DNA from: WHSW01 sp035296705
GTDB taxonomy: Bacteria > Actinomycetota > Thermoleophilia > Solirubrobacterales > 70-9
Direction of reading: 5' to 3'
Assembly: GCA_035296705.1 (NCBI GenBank)
Contig: DATHAL010000037.1
Location: forward strand, 1 to 35,800
DNA length: 35,800 nt
The number at the start of each line of letters is the position of its first letter. The first letter of the stretch is position 1. Positions 15,008 through 22,378 of the stretch are shown here, piece by piece. The notes beneath the pieces are model-generated. The model was not told where the DNA came from. It saw only the letters and a program-made list of their open reading frames with translations, and ran no database searches. A program made the position numbers and the translations under genes.

Positions 15008-16629
15008 GCGCCGATAGACGGCGGCCGCTCGCGGCCGCGGCATTGGCAGCGGCGCTGATCGCCGCCGCGATCCTCGGCGCCGGCCGTGGCGCGGCTCAGC
15101 AGGCGCCGCGCCCGAACTTCGTCGTCATCTTCAGCGACGACCAGGCGCCCGGGATGACGAAGGCGTTGCCGGCGGTGGGCCGCGAGCTCGCGGCCCGCGG
15201 CACCACGTTCTCCAGCGCGATCGCGAGCTACCCGCTGTGCTGCCCGGCGCGGGCCACTTTCCTCACCGGCCAGTACGCGCACAACCACGGCACGAAGGGG
15301 AACAACCGGCGCGGTGGCGGCGGCTACCAGGCGCTGATCGACCCGAAGCGAAACCTCGCGGCGTGGCTGCAGGCGAACGGCTACGACACCGGGTTCGCCG
15401 GCAAGTGGCTGAACGGACTGCGCACGCCGCATCGCGCTCCGCCCGGCTGGACCTCGTGGTCCGGCCTCGTCGGCGAGGGTGGCGACGGCCTCTCCTCCTA
15501 CTACGACTTCGACGTCTTCGAGCCCGACGGCATCCCACGCCACTTCGGCGCCGGGGCGTCGGACTATCAGACCGATGCCCTGACGCGGGAGTACGCGCTG
15601 CCGTTCATCGACGCCCACGCAGCCGCGCCCCAGCCGTTCTTCCTCTGGCTCGCCTATCACCCGCCGCATTTCGGCCTCGGCCGCAACGACCCGGCCGGCG
15701 AGCGGTGCTCGACCGGCGCACCGACGAAGCGAGACGGCTCGCAGAGCGCGATCCCGCCACCGCGCTACGCGAAGCGCTTCCTCGGGGCGCGGCTGCCGCG
15801 GCCGCCCTCGTTCGACGAGCGCGACGTCTCCGACAAGCCGAAGTCCGTCCGGCACCGGGCGCCGCTCACCCGCGAGGACATCGAGCGGATCGAGCGCGAT
15901 TATCGGTGTGGGCTCGCCGCGCTTCTCGCCCTGGACGACGCCGTCGCCGAGATCGTGGAGCACCTGCGAGCCACCGGGCAGCTCGGGCACACGGTGATCG
16001 TCTTCTCCGCCGACCAGGGCGTGATGGCCGGTGAGCACCGCATCGCGCGCGGCAAGAACAAGCCCTACGAGGAGGCGCTCCGGGTACCGCTCCTGATCCG
16101 CGGTCCCGGCATCCCGAGCGGCCGCGAGGTCGAGGCGCCGGTCGCGAACGCCGACCTCGCCCCGACGATCCTCGACCTCGCCGGTGCCACCGTCCCCGAG
16201 GAGCTCACGCGGCCCGTCGACGGCGTCTCGCTTCGGACCGCGCTGGGCGGCGGAGCTCACGACTCAAACCGCGCGATCCCGATCGAGGGCAGGGAGAACA
16301 CGGCGCGCGCCCGGCACGGCTTCAAGGTTCGCTCCTACGTCGGGGTGCGCACCGCCCGCTTCGCGTACGTCGAGTACCGCCGCGCGCGCTTCGAGGCTGT
16401 CGCCGCCGCGAACTCGGCGCCACTCGGCGCCGGCAGGACGACGGATCGCGAGCTCTACGACCTCCGCAGCGATCCGTATGAGCTCCGCAACCTGGCGCGC
16501 GAGCCGTCGCTCGCCCGGGTCCGGCGCGCGCTTGCGCGGCTCACGGCCGAGGCCGCGCGCTGCACCGGTGCCGGCTGCGCGCTGGAGTTCGCACCCGGCG
16601 CTCAGGCGCGGCGACCTCGCGCCCGATAA
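15004..16629 (+). CDS. Secreted type I sulfatase
   Basis: An alkaline-phosphatase-superfamily sulfatase that hydrolyses sulfate esters outside the membrane. The catalytic motif CCPAR (first Cys codon at 15238) followed by ATFLTGQYAHNHG carries the cysteine converted to formylglycine. Metal ligands are in 'FVVIFSDDQAPG' and 'VIVFSADQGVMAGEH'. TTG 15043 is the only standard start and gives 528 aa, but the reading frame just upstream encodes ADRRRPLAAAA, exactly the basic n-region expected for a (possibly Tat) signal peptide. No ATG/GTG/TTG lies there; CTG 15004, overlapping the rpoD stop as CTGA, is the candidate start (541 aa). Cys residues are frequent in the C-terminal region. The substrate is unknown; the activating FGly enzyme is not in view. 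Confidence 0.85.
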   Translation: MSADRRRPLAAAALAAALIAAAILGAGRGAAQQAPRPNFVVIFSDDQAPGMTKALPAVGRELAARGTTFSSAIASYPLCCPARATFLTGQYAHNHGTKGNNRRGGGGYQALIDPKRNLAAWLQANGYDTGFAGKWLNGLRTPHRAPPGWTSWSGLVGEGGDGLSSYYDFDVFEPDGIPRHFGAGASDYQTDALTREYALPFIDAHAAAPQPFFLWLAYHPPHFGLGRNDPAGERCSTGAPTKRDGSQSAIPPPRYAKRFLGARLPRPPSFDERDVSDKPKSVRHRAPLTREDIERIERDYRCGLAALLALDDAVAEIVEHLRATGQLGHTVIVFSADQGVMAGEHRIARGKNKPYEEALRVPLLIRGPGIPSGREVEAPVANADLAPTILDLAGATVPEELTRPVDGVSLRTALGGGAHDSNRAIPIEGRENTARARHGFKVRSYVGVRTARFAYVEYRRARFEAVAAANSAPLGAGRTTDRELYDLRSDPYELRNLAREPSLARVRRALARLTAEAARCTGAGCALEFAPGAQARRPRAR

Positions 16630-16655
16630 GGGATACCAAGGCCGCGCCGAGCCAC

Positions 16656-16683
16656 TTCAGTTCGTAAAGCATTGAGCTATACT
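16656..16683 (+). promoter_or_regulatory. Promoter of the HxlR regulator
   Basis: TTCAGT (16656-16661), 16-nt spacer, TATACT (16678-16683) in a short AT-rich stretch, 58 nt before the ATG. This is a plausible -35/-10 pair, and the region likely also contains the operator for self-regulation; no clear dyad was found. Confidence 0.4.
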
Positions 16684-16741
16684 CGCGGTTGCGGGCCGGG
16701 AGCGATACGCAGCGATCGGCGCTCGGGCTCGTGAACGGACC

Positions 16742-17095
16742 ATGATGGATCCAACCTGTCCAGTTTGCCGCACGGCCGAGATCATCTCCGGCAAGTGGAC
16801 CCTCCTCGTGATCCGCGACCTGGCGGAGGGCAGCAGGCGGTTCTGTGAGCTCGAGCGCTCGCTCGAGGGCATCAGCCCGCGCACGCTCTCGCTGCGCCTG
16901 CGCGCGCTCGAGGAGCAGGAGATCGTCGAGCGCCACACGTATCCCGAGGTGCCGCCGCGCGTGGAGTACGCGCTGACCGAGAAGGGCAAGGCGCTCGCTC
17001 CCCTGATCGAGGACATGCGCACCTACGGCAGGCGCTGGCTCTTCAACGGCAAGGACGCCGCGCGCACTCGCGAGCGCGCCGCCAGCGCCGCCTAG
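16742..17095 (+). CDS. HxlR-family winged helix transcriptional regulator
   Basis: The 117-aa protein is a MarR-like winged helix repressor/activator. The family N-terminus 'CPVCRTAEIISGKWTLLVIRDL' (residues 6-27) is complete, followed by 'RRFCELERSLEGISPRTLSLRLRALEEQEIV' (recognition helix) and the wing 'YPEVPPRVEYALTEKGKAL'. It carries a CPVC pair (Cys6, Cys9) and a third Cys near residue 38. In HxlR members such as HypR and QorR a single N-terminal Cys senses oxidants or aldehydes; two spaced as CxxC is suggestive of a redox sensor. Its target is not evident; flanking genes are the sulfatase and an unknown protein. Confidence 0.85.
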   Translation: MMDPTCPVCRTAEIISGKWTLLVIRDLAEGSRRFCELERSLEGISPRTLSLRLRALEEQEIVERHTYPEVPPRVEYALTEKGKALAPLIEDMRTYGRRWLFNGKDAARTRERAASAA

Positions 17096-17117
17096 GTCGC
17101 CTACGCCCTAGTCGAAG

Positions 17118-17135
17118 CTGCAACCGCGCTTGCAG
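17118..17135. terminator. Hairpin behind the HxlR gene
   Basis: CTGCAA (17118-17123) and TTGCAG (17130-17135) form a 6-bp stem with a 6-nt loop; a second GC-rich stem (GGCGG/CCGCC) follows immediately. This may end the HxlR transcript or form the leader of the next gene. Confidence 0.3.
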
Positions 17136-17172
17136 GGAAGGGGCGGCACACCCCGCCGCGAAGCCTCCTGCC

Positions 17173-18972
17173 ATGCGCGACCTGGTGGTCAGAGAGAGCC
17201 TCGCCGCGATGGCGGAGGAGTCCGCGGAGCGCCTACGCGAGCTGACGCTAGCCGGGGAGGAGATCCCGTACGAGGTTCGCGAGCCGGGAGCCGGCTCGCC
17301 GCTTTGCCGCTACGAGCCGCTGACGGAGCGCTTCGTTCGCAACCACGCGGCCGAGCTTCGTGCGCTCGACTCCTTCGGTGTCGCCTGCGCGGCGCTTGAG
17401 ACGAGCGGCCTCGCCGCCGCCTACCTCGAGCGGATGGGGATCGACGTACCCGCGGAGGCGCGGCCCCGCGCCGAGCTGGCCGGGATCGCCTTCCTTTGCC
17501 GCCTGTGGATGGACAGCTCCGACTTCTCGCTCGACCGCGTCCGGCTCGACAGCGCGATCGAGGAGCTCGAGGCCGGCGCCGAGCCGCCCGGCCAGATCGA
17601 GGTGATCGTCCCCCTGCGCGGTCTTCAGATGCCGGTTGCGCGCCTCGACGTCGGGAGCGTCTCGATCGTCCGTGCCGACACCGTCGACGTGCCCGCCGAG
17701 GCGCGCGCGAACGACGGGCTCGGCGGCTCGCCCTGGGAGCCGAGCTTCCTAGCCGTCGTCTGCGTCGACGAGGCCTCCGGTGAGGAGCCCCCTGACGCCG
17801 GGATCCTCGCCGTCACCGCGTTCCGCCGCCTGGTTACGACGCTGCGCCTCTTCAAGGCCGGTGGGCTCGGCCTCGGTCCTCACGCCTGGACCCGGATCGC
17901 CGGCGATCGCTGGCGGCGAATCGGGACCGGCTCTCCCCGGCCGCGGCCGGGCGGCTACCGACTCACCGAGAGCGAGCTCGGTGACCTGGTGGCGTTCTCC
18001 CGGTCGCTTCGCTCCCCAGGCACGCCGTTCGAGCGCCTGGCGGGGGGTCGCCCCGGATTTCCCATCGTGCTCGGGCGCGCGATCAATCGCTTCGAGGCGG
18101 GCCTCGAGCGCAACGTCGTGGTCGAGGCCCTCAACGACCACCTGCTCTCGCTCCGCTTCCTGCTCGAGGGTGGCGGCCCGGCCGAGCTCGAGCTCCCCGT
18201 GCGGGTGGCGGCGCTCTGCGCCGAGCCCGAGCGCCGCGCGCCGGTCAAGGCGATCGTCGATCGCGCGATCGGCCTCGAACGCGAGCTCTGGAGCGGCGAG
18301 CCCGCCGGCGGCGCCGCCGAGATGACGCCGGCGGAGACCGCGGCCGAGCTCGAGGAGCTCGCGCGCGCGATCCTCAAGGACGCCGCGGCCGGGCTGCTCG
18401 GCTCGGACCTGCGATCAACCGCGGACGAGATCCTGCTCGCGGACGGCCTCGCCGTCGGCGAGGGATCGGCCGAACAGCGCGGCGGGACCACCGAGTGGGA
18501 CCTCGAGCCGGTCCCCGAGGAGGGCTGGTCGGCGGCTGAGGACGAGCCCGCGCCGATCAGCGAGGAGCCGTTCGCGCGCGAGCTCGCCGAGGCGAGGCAG
18601 GGATCGGAGCTCGACGAGCGAATCACCCCCGAGCAGGACGACGAGCCGGAGGAGATGGTGATCGAGCGAGCGAGAGAGATCTTCGGAGCCGAGGTGGAGC
18701 AGGAGACTCGGGTCCTCGAGGCGTTGCCCGAGGCCGACGCGGAGGCCGATGTCGATGCTGGGCCCTCAGAGGCGGAGCGGCCGCTCGACCCCCGCGTACG
18801 CCAGAGCCCGGTGCTGCGCCTGATCGAGCAGACGAGGGCGGAGCGCCGCGCGCACCACGACCGCGTCGCGGGCCTCTTCCCGGCCCCGGAGACGACCGAG
18901 TGGAACGTGCGCGAGATCGCCTATGACCGCAGGCGCCGCGCCGACGTGCCCACGCACGCCTCCGGTTCCTGA
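17173..18972 (+). CDS. Large hypothetical protein, possibly HEPN-like, with acidic C-terminal half
   Basis: The 599-aa protein starts MRDLVVRESLAAMAEESAER. The first 370 residues are globular, with 'AFRRLVTTLRLFKAGGLGLG' and 'VVVEALNDHLLSLRFLLEGG' followed by 'VRVAALCAEPERRAPVKAIVDRAIGLERELWSG'. This helical order is reminiscent of the Apea-type HEPN domains, although the RNase R.....H motif is not seen. Residues about 415-560 are highly acidic and low-complexity (runs of Glu, Asp, Pro), and a basic tail closes the protein (TRAERRAHHDR..., YDRRRRADVP). I cannot assign a function. It stands alone, convergent with the ArsA-like genes. Confidence 0.6.
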   Translation: MRDLVVRESLAAMAEESAERLRELTLAGEEIPYEVREPGAGSPLCRYEPLTERFVRNHAAELRALDSFGVACAALETSGLAAAYLERMGIDVPAEARPRAELAGIAFLCRLWMDSSDFSLDRVRLDSAIEELEAGAEPPGQIEVIVPLRGLQMPVARLDVGSVSIVRADTVDVPAEARANDGLGGSPWEPSFLAVVCVDEASGEEPPDAGILAVTAFRRLVTTLRLFKAGGLGLGPHAWTRIAGDRWRRIGTGSPRPRPGGYRLTESELGDLVAFSRSLRSPGTPFERLAGGRPGFPIVLGRAINRFEAGLERNVVVEALNDHLLSLRFLLEGGGPAELELPVRVAALCAEPERRAPVKAIVDRAIGLERELWSGEPAGGAAEMTPAETAAELEELARAILKDAAAGLLGSDLRSTADEILLADGLAVGEGSAEQRGGTTEWDLEPVPEEGWSAAEDEPAPISEEPFARELAEARQGSELDERITPEQDDEPEEMVIERAREIFGAEVEQETRVLEALPEADAEADVDAGPSEAERPLDPRVRQSPVLRLIEQTRAERRAHHDRVAGLFPAPETTEWNVREIAYDRRRRADVPTHASGS

Positions 18973-18999
18973 GACTTCCTCCGATCACCCCAGGAAGAG

Positions 19000-19053
19000 C
19001 AGGCCAGGCCACCGAGCTGAGCTCGGTGGCTTCGGCCTGTCCGGAAAGCCGGA
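19000..19053. terminator. Strong hairpin between convergent genes
   Basis: CCACCGAGCT (19009-19018) and AGCTCGGTGG (19020-19029) form a 10-bp stem around a single base, extended by outer arms CAGGCC (19000-19005) and GGCCTG (19034-19039). A second small stem TCCGG/CCGGA follows at 19040-19053. The position between two convergent genes suggests a bidirectional terminator. No long T-run is present. Confidence 0.55.
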
Positions 19054-19056
19054 CGC

Positions 19057-20208
19057 TCAGGCGGAGGCCGCGATCGCCTCGCGCTCCTCGCTGCTCGAGG
19101 CGAACAGGTAGCGGTTCACCTCCATCAGGCCCGCGAGGTCGTGTACGTCCTCGTCGAGGTAGGGCACCTCGATCACAGCGTCGGTGCCGATCTCCGCGAC
19201 CAGCCGCTCGATGTTGCGGCGATCGCTCGCCGCGAGCGCTCGGAAGTCATCGAAGTTCGCCGCCACGCGCGCCGCCAGCTCCTCGTCGGAGAGCGCGGCG
19301 GCGAGGTCAGCGTGGAGGTCCCCGTCGCCCTCGGCGTCCTCGGTCTCGTAGTGGACCTTGTTCACGATCACGCCACCGAACGGCATCTGCGCCTGCTCGA
19401 GCTTGCGGTGAAAGTAGACGGCCTCGGCGATGGGCTCTCCCTGCGGACCGCAGACGACGAGGAACGACGTCGATGGATCGGTGAGCAGCTCGTTGACGCG
19501 GTGGGCGCGCTCGCGAAAGCCGTCGACCATGCCGCTGAAGGCCTGGAAGAACTCGCTCAGGTCCTGGAGGAGATCGACGCCCGTGATCCGCCGCAGGACC
19601 GAGAACATCATCGTCGCGCCGCGGCCGAAGATCCGCATCCCGAGGCCGGCCGGCTTCATGAACACCTGTAGCGCCCGCCCCTCGATGAACTGGGTGAGCC
19701 GCTTGGGCGCGTCGAGGAAGTCGAGGGCGTTGCGCGACGGGGGCGTGTCCAAAACGAGCAGGTCGAAGCGCCGCGAGGCGTGGATCTCGTAGAGCTTCTC
19801 CATCGCCATGTACTCCTGCGAGCCGGCGAGCGCCACCGAGAGCTGCTGATAGATGCGGTTCGAGAGGATCCGGTCGCGGGTCTCGTCGTCCGGCGCCTGC
19901 TCGCGAACCACCTGGTCGAAGGTCTGCTTGGCGTCGAGCATCATCGCCCAGAGCTCGCCTCGGGAGGCCTCGATCCCGCCGGCCTCGAAGAGCGCCGGAT
20001 CCACGCGCCGCTCCACGTTGCCCAGCTCGGGCAGGCCGAGCGAGTCCGCGAGCCGCTTTGCCGGGTCGATCGTCAGCACCGCGACCCGCTTTCCGCGCGC
20101 CGCCATGCCGGCGGCGATCGCGGCGGCCGTGGTCGTCTTGCCGACCCCGCCCGATCCGGCGCAGACGCAGACGCGCTTACCCTCGAGGAGCTCGGCGATC
20201 CCCGACAT
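19057..20208 (-). CDS. ArsA/Get3-family ATPase, BagB (Rv3680)-like
   Basis: This 383-aa P-loop ATPase has the Walker A loop 'AGSGGVGKTTTAA' near residues 17-29. It lacks the signature lysine of the deviant motif (KGGVGKT; here SGGVGKT), just as in mycobacterial Rv3680. It also has 'TIDPAKRLADSLGL', 'SLAGSQEYMAMEKL' type 'ALAGSQEYMAMEKLYE', and 'LLVLDTPPSRNALDFLDAPKRL', a stretch shared nearly word for word with Rv3680. In Mycobacterium, Rv3679/Rv3680 (BagA/BagB) form a complex related to eukaryotic Get3. The start ATG 20208 overlaps the stop of the partner gene (TGATG), so the two subunits are co-translated. The C-terminal 'IEVPYLDEDVHDLAGLMEVN' is the usual family end. Confidence 0.85.
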   Translation of the reverse strand: MSGIAELLEGKRVCVCAGSGGVGKTTTAAAIAAGMAARGKRVAVLTIDPAKRLADSLGLPELGNVERRVDPALFEAGGIEASRGELWAMMLDAKQTFDQVVREQAPDDETRDRILSNRIYQQLSVALAGSQEYMAMEKLYEIHASRRFDLLVLDTPPSRNALDFLDAPKRLTQFIEGRALQVFMKPAGLGMRIFGRGATMMFSVLRRITGVDLLQDLSEFFQAFSGMVDGFRERAHRVNELLTDPSTSFLVVCGPQGEPIAEAVYFHRKLEQAQMPFGGVIVNKVHYETEDAEGDGDLHADLAAALSDEELAARVAANFDDFRALAASDRRNIERLVAEIGTDAVIEVPYLDEDVHDLAGLMEVNRYLFASSSEEREAIAASA

Positions 20209-21128
20209 CAGGCGACGGCCTCGACGAGCCCTTCGATGTCCGCGACGCCGAGCTGCGGCGTGAACACGAACGGCAGGGTCGTCACGGGGGCCGCGCAGTT
20301 CTCCTCGAGCCGCGCGAGCTGCTCGCGCTGCGCCCGGGCCCGCCGCGCCTCCGCGAGCGCCGCGCGGCAGGCGACGCGGGCGACGCCGTTTGCGCGGTCG
20401 GCCGCGGACTCGATGCGCTCCACCTCCTGCTCCGCGAACCGCTCCGGATACAGCGCGTTGCAGTAGATGCGGTCGACCCCCACGCCGACCTCCTCGGCGA
20501 GGTCGCGCTCGAGCGCCGCGGTCTCGTTCACGGGCATCTCCTCGGGCAGCGCGACCACGGCGACCCCGGTCCGCTTCGGATCACGGATGAAGCGGTCGAG
20601 CGCCTCCGCCTGCTGGCGCATCGGCCCGACCCGGGCGACGTTCGCGAAGGTCCGCGGCGTCTGCATGAAGCCGACGCCGTGTCCGGTGGCCGGGGCGTCG
20701 ACGATCACGGTGTCGTAGCGCCGGCCGCTCTTCACCTTGCGCTCGGTGAGGGCCAGCTCCCAGATCTTGCCGATCGTGACGAGCTCCTTGAGCCCCGGGG
20801 TGGCGGCCGCAAGGTACGTGAAGATTCGGGAGCGGAAGAGGAGGTCGCGCATCGCCTTCACCTTGAGCTGGAGCAGCACGTACTCGCGCATCGACTCGTC
20901 TGGGTCGATCGAGATCGCCCACAGGTTCTCGGCCATCTGCGTCTCGTGATAGCCGACCTCGGAGCTGTGAAAGACATGCGAAAGGTGCTCCTGGGAGGCC
21001 ACCTCGCAGAGGATCGTTCGCTTGCCCGCCCGCGCTGCCGCCAGCGCCAGGGCCAGCGAGACGGTCGACTTGCCGACCCCTCCCTTGCCGGTGACGATCA
21101 CGAGCCGCTTGTCGAGCAGAGCCCGCAT
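20208..21128 (-). CDS. ArsA/Get3-family ATPase, BagA (Rv3679)-like
   Basis: From ATG 21128 (MRALLDKRLVIVTGKGGVGK) the product is 306 aa. It carries the full deviant Walker A KGGVGKST, 'ILCEVASQEHLSHVF', 'ATPGLKELVTIGKIWEL', 'YDTVIVDAPATGHGVGF' (Walker B/DAPxTGH) and the closing 'FVFTPQLGVADIEGLVEAV', matching Rv3679 in order. GGAAAG lies 9 nt before ATG 21128; upstream in-frame ATGs (21137, 21194) lack such a site. The pair probably forms a heteromeric ATPase complex as described for BagA/BagB. It diverges from the parA-ftsZ operon across about 107 bp. Confidence 0.85.
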   Translation of the reverse strand: MRALLDKRLVIVTGKGGVGKSTVSLALALAAARAGKRTILCEVASQEHLSHVFHSSEVGYHETQMAENLWAISIDPDESMREYVLLQLKVKAMRDLLFRSRIFTYLAAATPGLKELVTIGKIWELALTERKVKSGRRYDTVIVDAPATGHGVGFMQTPRTFANVARVGPMRQQAEALDRFIRDPKRTGVAVVALPEEMPVNETAALERDLAEEVGVGVDRIYCNALYPERFAEQEVERIESAADRANGVARVACRAALAEARRARAQREQLARLEENCAAPVTTLPFVFTPQLGVADIEGLVEAVA

Positions 21129-21220
21129 GCCAGCCATCTTTCCAGGGCCGCGGCAGCGCGGGCTGCGCCGATCGCCGAGGCGAATCGCGTTCACGAGAAG
21201 GAAAGGCGCAGGCGCGTGCG

Positions 21221-21226
21221 AATAGT
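21221..21226 (+). promoter_or_regulatory. -10 box of the parA-ftsZ operon
   Basis: AATAGT lies 9 nt before ATG 21236. There is no Shine-Dalgarno between them, so translation of parA is probably leaderless or nearly so, in contrast to ftsZ, which has a strong ribosome-binding site inside parA. Confidence 0.4.
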
Positions 21227-21235
21227 CGCGAACGT

Positions 21236-22378
21236 ATGGGACTTTTCAGCCGCGGTTCCCGCCCCGAAGCCGACCGCCGCCCGGACCCGCAGGGTCCGCA
21301 CGCGGACCAACCCGCTGCCGCTCCCGAGCCGGTGCACACGCCGGAGCCGGAGCATGCTGCCGAGCCCGCGCAGCCTGCGCCCGAGCCGACTCCGCCGCCG
21401 GTGGACCTCGCTGCGAAGCCGGAGCCCGAGCCCGCCGTGGAGCCCCAGCCCGAGCCCACGCCCGAGCCGGTTCCAGCTCGCGCTCCGGCGAACCCGGTGC
21501 CGGAGCCTCGCAACGACGAGGATCTCCGGATCACGGCGAGCGAGGCGATCGCGCCTCGACGCCCGCCGCACTCGCCCTCCCTTGCGACCACCGACGAGGA
21601 GGAGGCCGAGGCCGCCAACCGCGCCAAGGTGATCAGCTTCGCCAACCAGAAGGGCGGCGTGGCGAAGACCACCTCGACGCTCAACCTCGCGGTTGCGTTC
21701 GCCGAGTCCGGCCATCGGGTGCTCTGCATCGACCTGGATCCGCAGGGCAACCTGACGATGAGCCAGGGCATCGACCCGGACAAGGTCGACAAGTCGATGT
21801 TCGACGTGCTCGTCCACCACATCCCGATCCGCGAGGTGATTCAGCACCGGGAGATCGACATCGCTGTCGCCTCGATCGACCTCGCCGGCGCGGAGATCGC
21901 GATGTCGATGCAGATCGGCCGCGAGCGCTCGCTCGAGAAGGCCCTGGCCGCTGTGATCGAGGATTACGACTTCGTCTGTATCGACACGCCGCCGAGCCTC
22001 GGTCTGCTGACGGTGAACGCGCTCACCGCGTCCGACAAGGTGATCGTGCCCGTGCAGTGCGAGTATCTGTCGATGCGCGGCCTCCTCCAGCTCCAGAACA
22101 CCCTCGAGATGATCCGGGAGAACCTCAACCCCCGCGTCACGATCGAGGGGATCCTGCCGACGATGCTGGACTCCCGCACGGTGCACGCCAAGGAGGCAGT
22201 CGAGATCCTCGAGGAGAACTTCGGCGACCTCGTCTTCGAGACGCGCATCCGGAAGGCGATCAAGTTCGCCGAGGCGCCCGTCCGCGGCTCGAGCGTGCTG
22301 AAGTACGATCCGAAGGGCAACGCCGCTGACTACTACCGCCAGCTTGCCGAGGAGGTTCTGACGAATGGCGCGTCGTAA
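21236..22378 (+). CDS. ParA-family ATPase with Pro/Glu-rich N-terminal extension
   Basis: The 380-aa protein has two parts. Residues 1 to about 125 are disordered, starting MGLFSRGSRPEADRRPDPQG and then dominated by Pro-Glu-Pro repeats. The ATPase core (about 129-380) has the deviant Walker A KGGVAKTT (first Lys 139), 'VLCIDLDPQGNLTMSQGID' (ParA-type A' segment), 'DFVCIDTPPSLGLLTVNAL' (Walker B) and 'VIVPVQCEYLSMRGLLQL', all of chromosomal Soj/ParA type. No parB or parS-like sequence is present next to it. Instead it overlaps ftsZ by 14 bp, so its cargo is more likely FtsZ than DNA. Such ATPases form nucleoid- or membrane-based gradients. Confidence 0.9.
   Translation: MGLFSRGSRPEADRRPDPQGPHADQPAAAPEPVHTPEPEHAAEPAQPAPEPTPPPVDLAAKPEPEPAVEPQPEPTPEPVPARAPANPVPEPRNDEDLRITASEAIAPRRPPHSPSLATTDEEEAEAANRAKVISFANQKGGVAKTTSTLNLAVAFAESGHRVLCIDLDPQGNLTMSQGIDPDKVDKSMFDVLVHHIPIREVIQHREIDIAVASIDLAGAEIAMSMQIGRERSLEKALAAVIEDYDFVCIDTPPSLGLLTVNALTASDKVIVPVQCEYLSMRGLLQLQNTLEMIRENLNPRVTIEGILPTMLDSRTVHAKEAVEILEENFGDLVFETRIRKAIKFAEAPVRGSSVLKYDPKGNAADYYRQLAEEVLTNGAS

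Noticed and set aside
14857..16260. 467-codon minus-strand frame over rpoD and the sulfatase
   Set aside because: Both plus-strand genes have full conserved motifs; the reverse frame has none.
17173..18972. Calling the 599-aa protein a HEPN toxin
   Set aside because: The catalytic R.....H motif is not visible and there is no antitoxin-like partner gene.
21290..21500. Tandem GAGCCC-like repeats, considered as a repeat array or CRISPR
   Set aside because: They encode the Pro-Glu linker of ParA; no uniform repeat-spacer pattern.
21236..22378. Reading the ParA as a chromosome segregation parA
   Set aside because: No parB or parS-like palindrome next to it, and the gene is coupled to ftsZ instead.
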